DNA of 64,000 nucleotides from Chrysomallon squamiferum (lineage: Eukaryota; Mollusca; Gastropoda; Neomphalida; Peltospiridae): NCBI GenBank assembly GCA_012295275.1, contig CM022675.1, positions 12,996,753-13,060,752 of the forward strand, in the 5' to 3' direction. The translations under genes and the position numbers were made by a program. Each line of letters opens with the position of its first letter. The first letter of the stretch is position 1. The notes under the pieces were generated by a model. That model had not been told where the DNA came from. It ran no database searches and saw nothing but the letters and a program-made list of their open reading frames with translations. Positions 60,668 through 64,000 of the stretch are shown here, piece by piece.

Positions 60668-63020
60668 GGTTAATATTTTTCATTACTCATACATATTATC
60701 TTGTTCGACTTTTTTCTTTTTTTCAAAGCAGATATATTTGTAAATGTTCTTCAAAATTTGTTTCATCACACAGAGAAATTAAATTAAACTGAAGATAAAA
60801 TGCAGCTGTTCTGACTTTATTGATCCGCGAAATGAATTCAGTCACGAATCATGACACGTTTCTTTACGAAATGATAAATTTATCATATTATTCATTTCTG
60901 AACAATGTTGAATATGCTTATTAAAATTTCAACTTTCTCACAATATATTTACTGGTCGTTTGTTATTTCTGTGTGTATGGTTGTTTTTTTTGGATGGGGT
61001 TATTGTTCACCTTTTTCTTTGTTGTTTTGTTTATGCTATAGTTTGGGAAATGTTTGTGAATTTGTATATATATATCTTAATGGAAATGTATATTAAAACG
61101 TAAATATAAACATAACGACTGTTGTGAAATGCCCTGTAAACGGACTGATCAGTTAGACTGTGTTACACCATTCAGCAAAAGTAAATTCCCCGGTGACAGC
61201 AGATGTTGTTGACCATGTTAATATAAAAGCCTGCTGGACGTTTCTTTAATAAGCAGTTTCTGCTTTAACTGAAATGTCAGCCTGTACGTCTTCATGCTTC
61301 ATTTCATAGCTCAAAGAGAACTGCCCGAGTAACGAGGGGAAAACATTTCTCAGGTAACTGGACTCAGGTAACTATCTCTTACTGGGTTTTTTTTTTTTTT
61401 AACCCTGATGTGACTGTTATGCTAAAATATATCGTTTTTGATACGACACCCTGCCAGTAACGGTATGCAGTCATATCGAGTAACCTTTCAAAGTAAATTG
61501 TTAATTTGACTTTTCTAATGCCTTGTAATGACCACTGTGTTTGGATTCACTATTAATAGGAATACATATTGTTATTAAAATGCTATTACAGTAGTATATT
61601 GTCAGCGCCCGCACTTAATCAGATTCAGAAGAGTATTTTTGTTTTTAGCGAGATAAATAATAGTTTTACACATAATACGAAATTGTTCATGTAGATAGAT
61701 GTACATACGGACACACACACATACACAAACACACAAACATCAAATTTTGGCACATTTCTTCTCCAGGAGACTGATGGCCTTTAACATATTCTCCCGAAGC
61801 TGACTTTTTGTAATATTTGTGCGATTTCCTTGATCTAAGTGTGGATTCCTATGTCTTCGAGCCTGCTGGCGAGGATTTTCTTGTTTTCAAAGCCAACTTT
61901 AGTTACTGAACAAATGAATGCAATATGTTACGGAAGATTGTTACAGAGTCTGAGCAGTTGTGGAACTGAGTTCCAAGTAACATCAGGAAGGCTAAAACAA
62001 CTAATTAATTAATTAATGACATAAAATAAAATACTGTTATTATTTTAAACTTATTAAAACAAAAGAAACCGAATAAAAACTAAAAAAAAAACCCTTTGTG
62101 TAATTATAGAAAATCTAAAAAAAAAATAAAAAAAAAAGAGTTTACCCCCACCCATAGCAAATTTGTATACCTTATCACATATTGAAGTCAGCATTACATA
62201 TAGATATATAACATATTTTAACTATTAGAAAGGAAAGGAAAACCAGTCATTTTATTTCAGTTAGATTAGTAAATGATAACCATCGATGATACGTCTAGCA
62301 AAATAAAAATAAAATTAAAAGGTAATTTGAACTAGTGTAGTTAAATTCATAACTCTATTGAACAGTTTTTATTTATTTAATTTTTTAATGTTAATGACAT
62401 ATCAAATATCATTACGGACGTATTATTGGACAAAAACATGTCATTCCAATCGAAAACTGAAGTTACAAAATAACGTTTTGCAGTGATAAAGAGTGCTAGC
62501 AAATATGGAAGAAAAAGAAACAAAATTATAATACATCTGTGAGAAAAATGATTCTTTTTTAGAGGGCAATATTGGGGTGTTTTCTGTGTTTATTATACTT
62601 TATTATTATTTATTTATTATCAAATAGGATTTCAGATCTCAGTGCCTCACCCAGATGGAGGTAACAAGTGTGTCTTTTGTGCTGTTATATTGTCCAATAC
62701 GGTTTAATAGATTTATTTTTATCCGTTTGTGTTTTCATAGAAAACCAAAAATTAATGTGCTGTTCAAGAATGTCCACGTGTTAGCTCTTTATGTTTTTAT
62801 CTGGGTCAACCCTTTCTTTCTGTTGTCTACTCTTTGTTTGCTACAAAATATCGTGTATTAATTCTTTAATGACACATATTATTTAGTATGTCACAGCTTA
62901 CTACACGTTTGCTGTGTGTGTTTTATGTTCAATTCTCTGAAAGATGTTGATGTTATTTACATACATAACAAGATGTGTGCAGAATCGATTCATCCGTAAC
63001 CAAGTTGTAACAAACCGAGT
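60535..63020 (+). repeat. Duplicated block plus inserted piece of the 2.85 kb unit
   Basis: 60,535-61,775 matches 44,395-45,840. 61,785-62,960 then matches the interior of the tandem unit (compare 17,020-18,300), with some indels. TATAAAAG at 61222-61229 is promoter copy 3 of 3. No gene recognised. Confidence 0.8.
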
Positions 63021-63117
63021 TGAAAATGCAAATTAAATCGTTGAAAAGCTTTATCAGGCTACTTGGGTCCGAGTTACAGGTCAGATGATTAAAACTTATC
63101 TTCATGTTCCTAAATAG

Positions 63118-63510
63118 CCTTCATGCTCCCCATTTTCATGCTCGACGTCTCAGACTTGAACCGCACGCCAGCGTCATCATGCGATTTCAGGACAGATTTG
63201 GAGGTAGATCGATGGCGTTGGGTGGTGTTACCACATCTGACACAACGCCCCTCCATACACTGCAAGGAAAGATCAGTAGGCAGGACTACCAGGACAACAT
63301 ATTGAAAACATTTTTCGTCCTGTTTGCTAAGCGTAAGCGTCTCAGGATAACAAATGTCAGTGCTCAGCGGAGTGGAACAGATTCACTAAAATGACCTTTG
63401 AAAGACTTGCACACAGTATTCCTCATCGACTTAATAAATGTCTTACATATCGCCCCACTACTGATTAAAAAACAATTAAAAAACCCAGACAAACTCGCCA
63501 GCATACCATC
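63118..63510 (+). mobile_element. Tc1/mariner-like transposase remnant, copy 3
   Basis: Near-identical to 45,944-46,330, with the same ORF (RFQDRFGGRSMALGGVT, then QDYQDNILKTF). It lies downstream of gene E as copy 2 does of gene C. Confidence 0.65.
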
Positions 63511-63800
63511 TTCAATATCATTCATACTCGTAAAACCTATAATCTTTGTCCAGTTAATTCACATTTATAATATAAACATTTCCCACATCTAATATACTAA
63601 ATTCTTCAAATAGATCCTCCAAAGTGTTTCTACAAAAGTGTAATGAGTGTGTGTCTGTCAGTTATTCATGTTTAGCTCGTTGAAAATCCTTCCTGTAGCA
63701 GAAAAACACTCATATATAGATACATATACACACACATTCGTTGCAAATGACAAATAAGAAAACCTCTGCAGTATAGCCAAATAGTCAAAGACTATTAAAT

Positions 63801-63918
63801 TTTATTGCTCAGTTTCATTTTACATTGTGTATAGTCACAAGATTATTAAAGAATTTTCAAATTTAGTAAATCACGTTTTACACGGTTAGTGTCTTCTGCG
63901 TCGTTACTTGGTGTTGAG
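63801..63918 (-). CDS. Gene E: last coding exon and 3'UTR (gene continues off the right edge)
   Basis: The acceptor above 63918, the coding stretch 63918-63878 and the TAA stop repeat gene C 46743-46703 exactly. A poly-A signal lies at 63806-63801. The rest of this fifth paralogue lies beyond the window. Confidence 0.7.
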
Positions 63919-64000
63919 CTGAAAACTAAATTTAAATATATTTATAGCATTCTCCTTCGAAAATACATTATTTTATTTTACATGTTTATTTATTTATTTA

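Overview
This is eukaryotic, animal genomic DNA: very AT-rich, dense in microsatellites, with short exons, GT-AG introns and no long uninterrupted ORFs. The gene content (secreted CAP/CRISP-type proteins with EGF-like and ShK-type cysteine modules) together with the ATT, CA, GA, TATC and TAG arrays suggests a mollusc, plausibly a cephalopod. That assignment is inference and is not proven by the window.

The window is organised around a cluster of related secreted-protein genes. Gene A (+, 25,674-35,860) is complete: signal peptide, short segment ending in Arg-Lys-Arg, CAP domain, cysteine-rich hinge, alternating EGF-like and ShKT-like exons, a Thr/Pro-rich mucin-like exon and two terminal ShKT exons, about 500 aa in 14 coding exons. 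Gene B (-, 43,265-36,504) is an inverted, tail-to-tail paralogue of A and is a clear pseudogene. Gene C (-, 57,165-46,626) is a third paralogue with nearly every exon intact but a lost splice acceptor and a one-base frameshift. Gene E enters from the right edge and only its last coding exon (63,918-63,878) is in the window. Gene D (-, 12,201-4,858) is the surprise. It has the C-type signal-peptide exon and the family's ShKT/ShKT/3'UTR end, but the CAP, EGF and mucin exons are replaced by a single exon encoding a different cysteine-containing domain. That exon ends in a 33-39 bp tandem repeat which carries a consensus 5' splice site in every unit.

Layout: 1-4,800 low-complexity DNA and dispersed repeats; 4,858-12,201 gene D; 12,240-15,700 repeats and an orphan TATA promoter with a short ORF; 15,725-25,475 a tandem array of about 2.85 kb units, whose last partial unit is the 5' flank of gene A; 25,604-35,860 gene A; 35,880-36,503 a Tc1-like transposase remnant shared by the downstream flanks of A, C and E; 36,504-43,265 pseudogene B; 43,400-46,600 repeats, the promoter duplicate and the second Tc1 remnant; 46,626-57,165 gene C; 57,200-60,530 low-complexity DNA with a 216 bp hAT-type MITE; 60,535-64,000 a direct duplicate of 44,395-46,900 with a piece of the 2.85 kb unit inserted, ending in gene E.

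Nothing in the window suggests a pathway. The genes look like a locally duplicating family of secreted, disulphide-rich proteins (salivary, mucus or immune type) that evolves by exon shuffling through phase-1 introns. Sequence alone does not show whether any member is a venom component.
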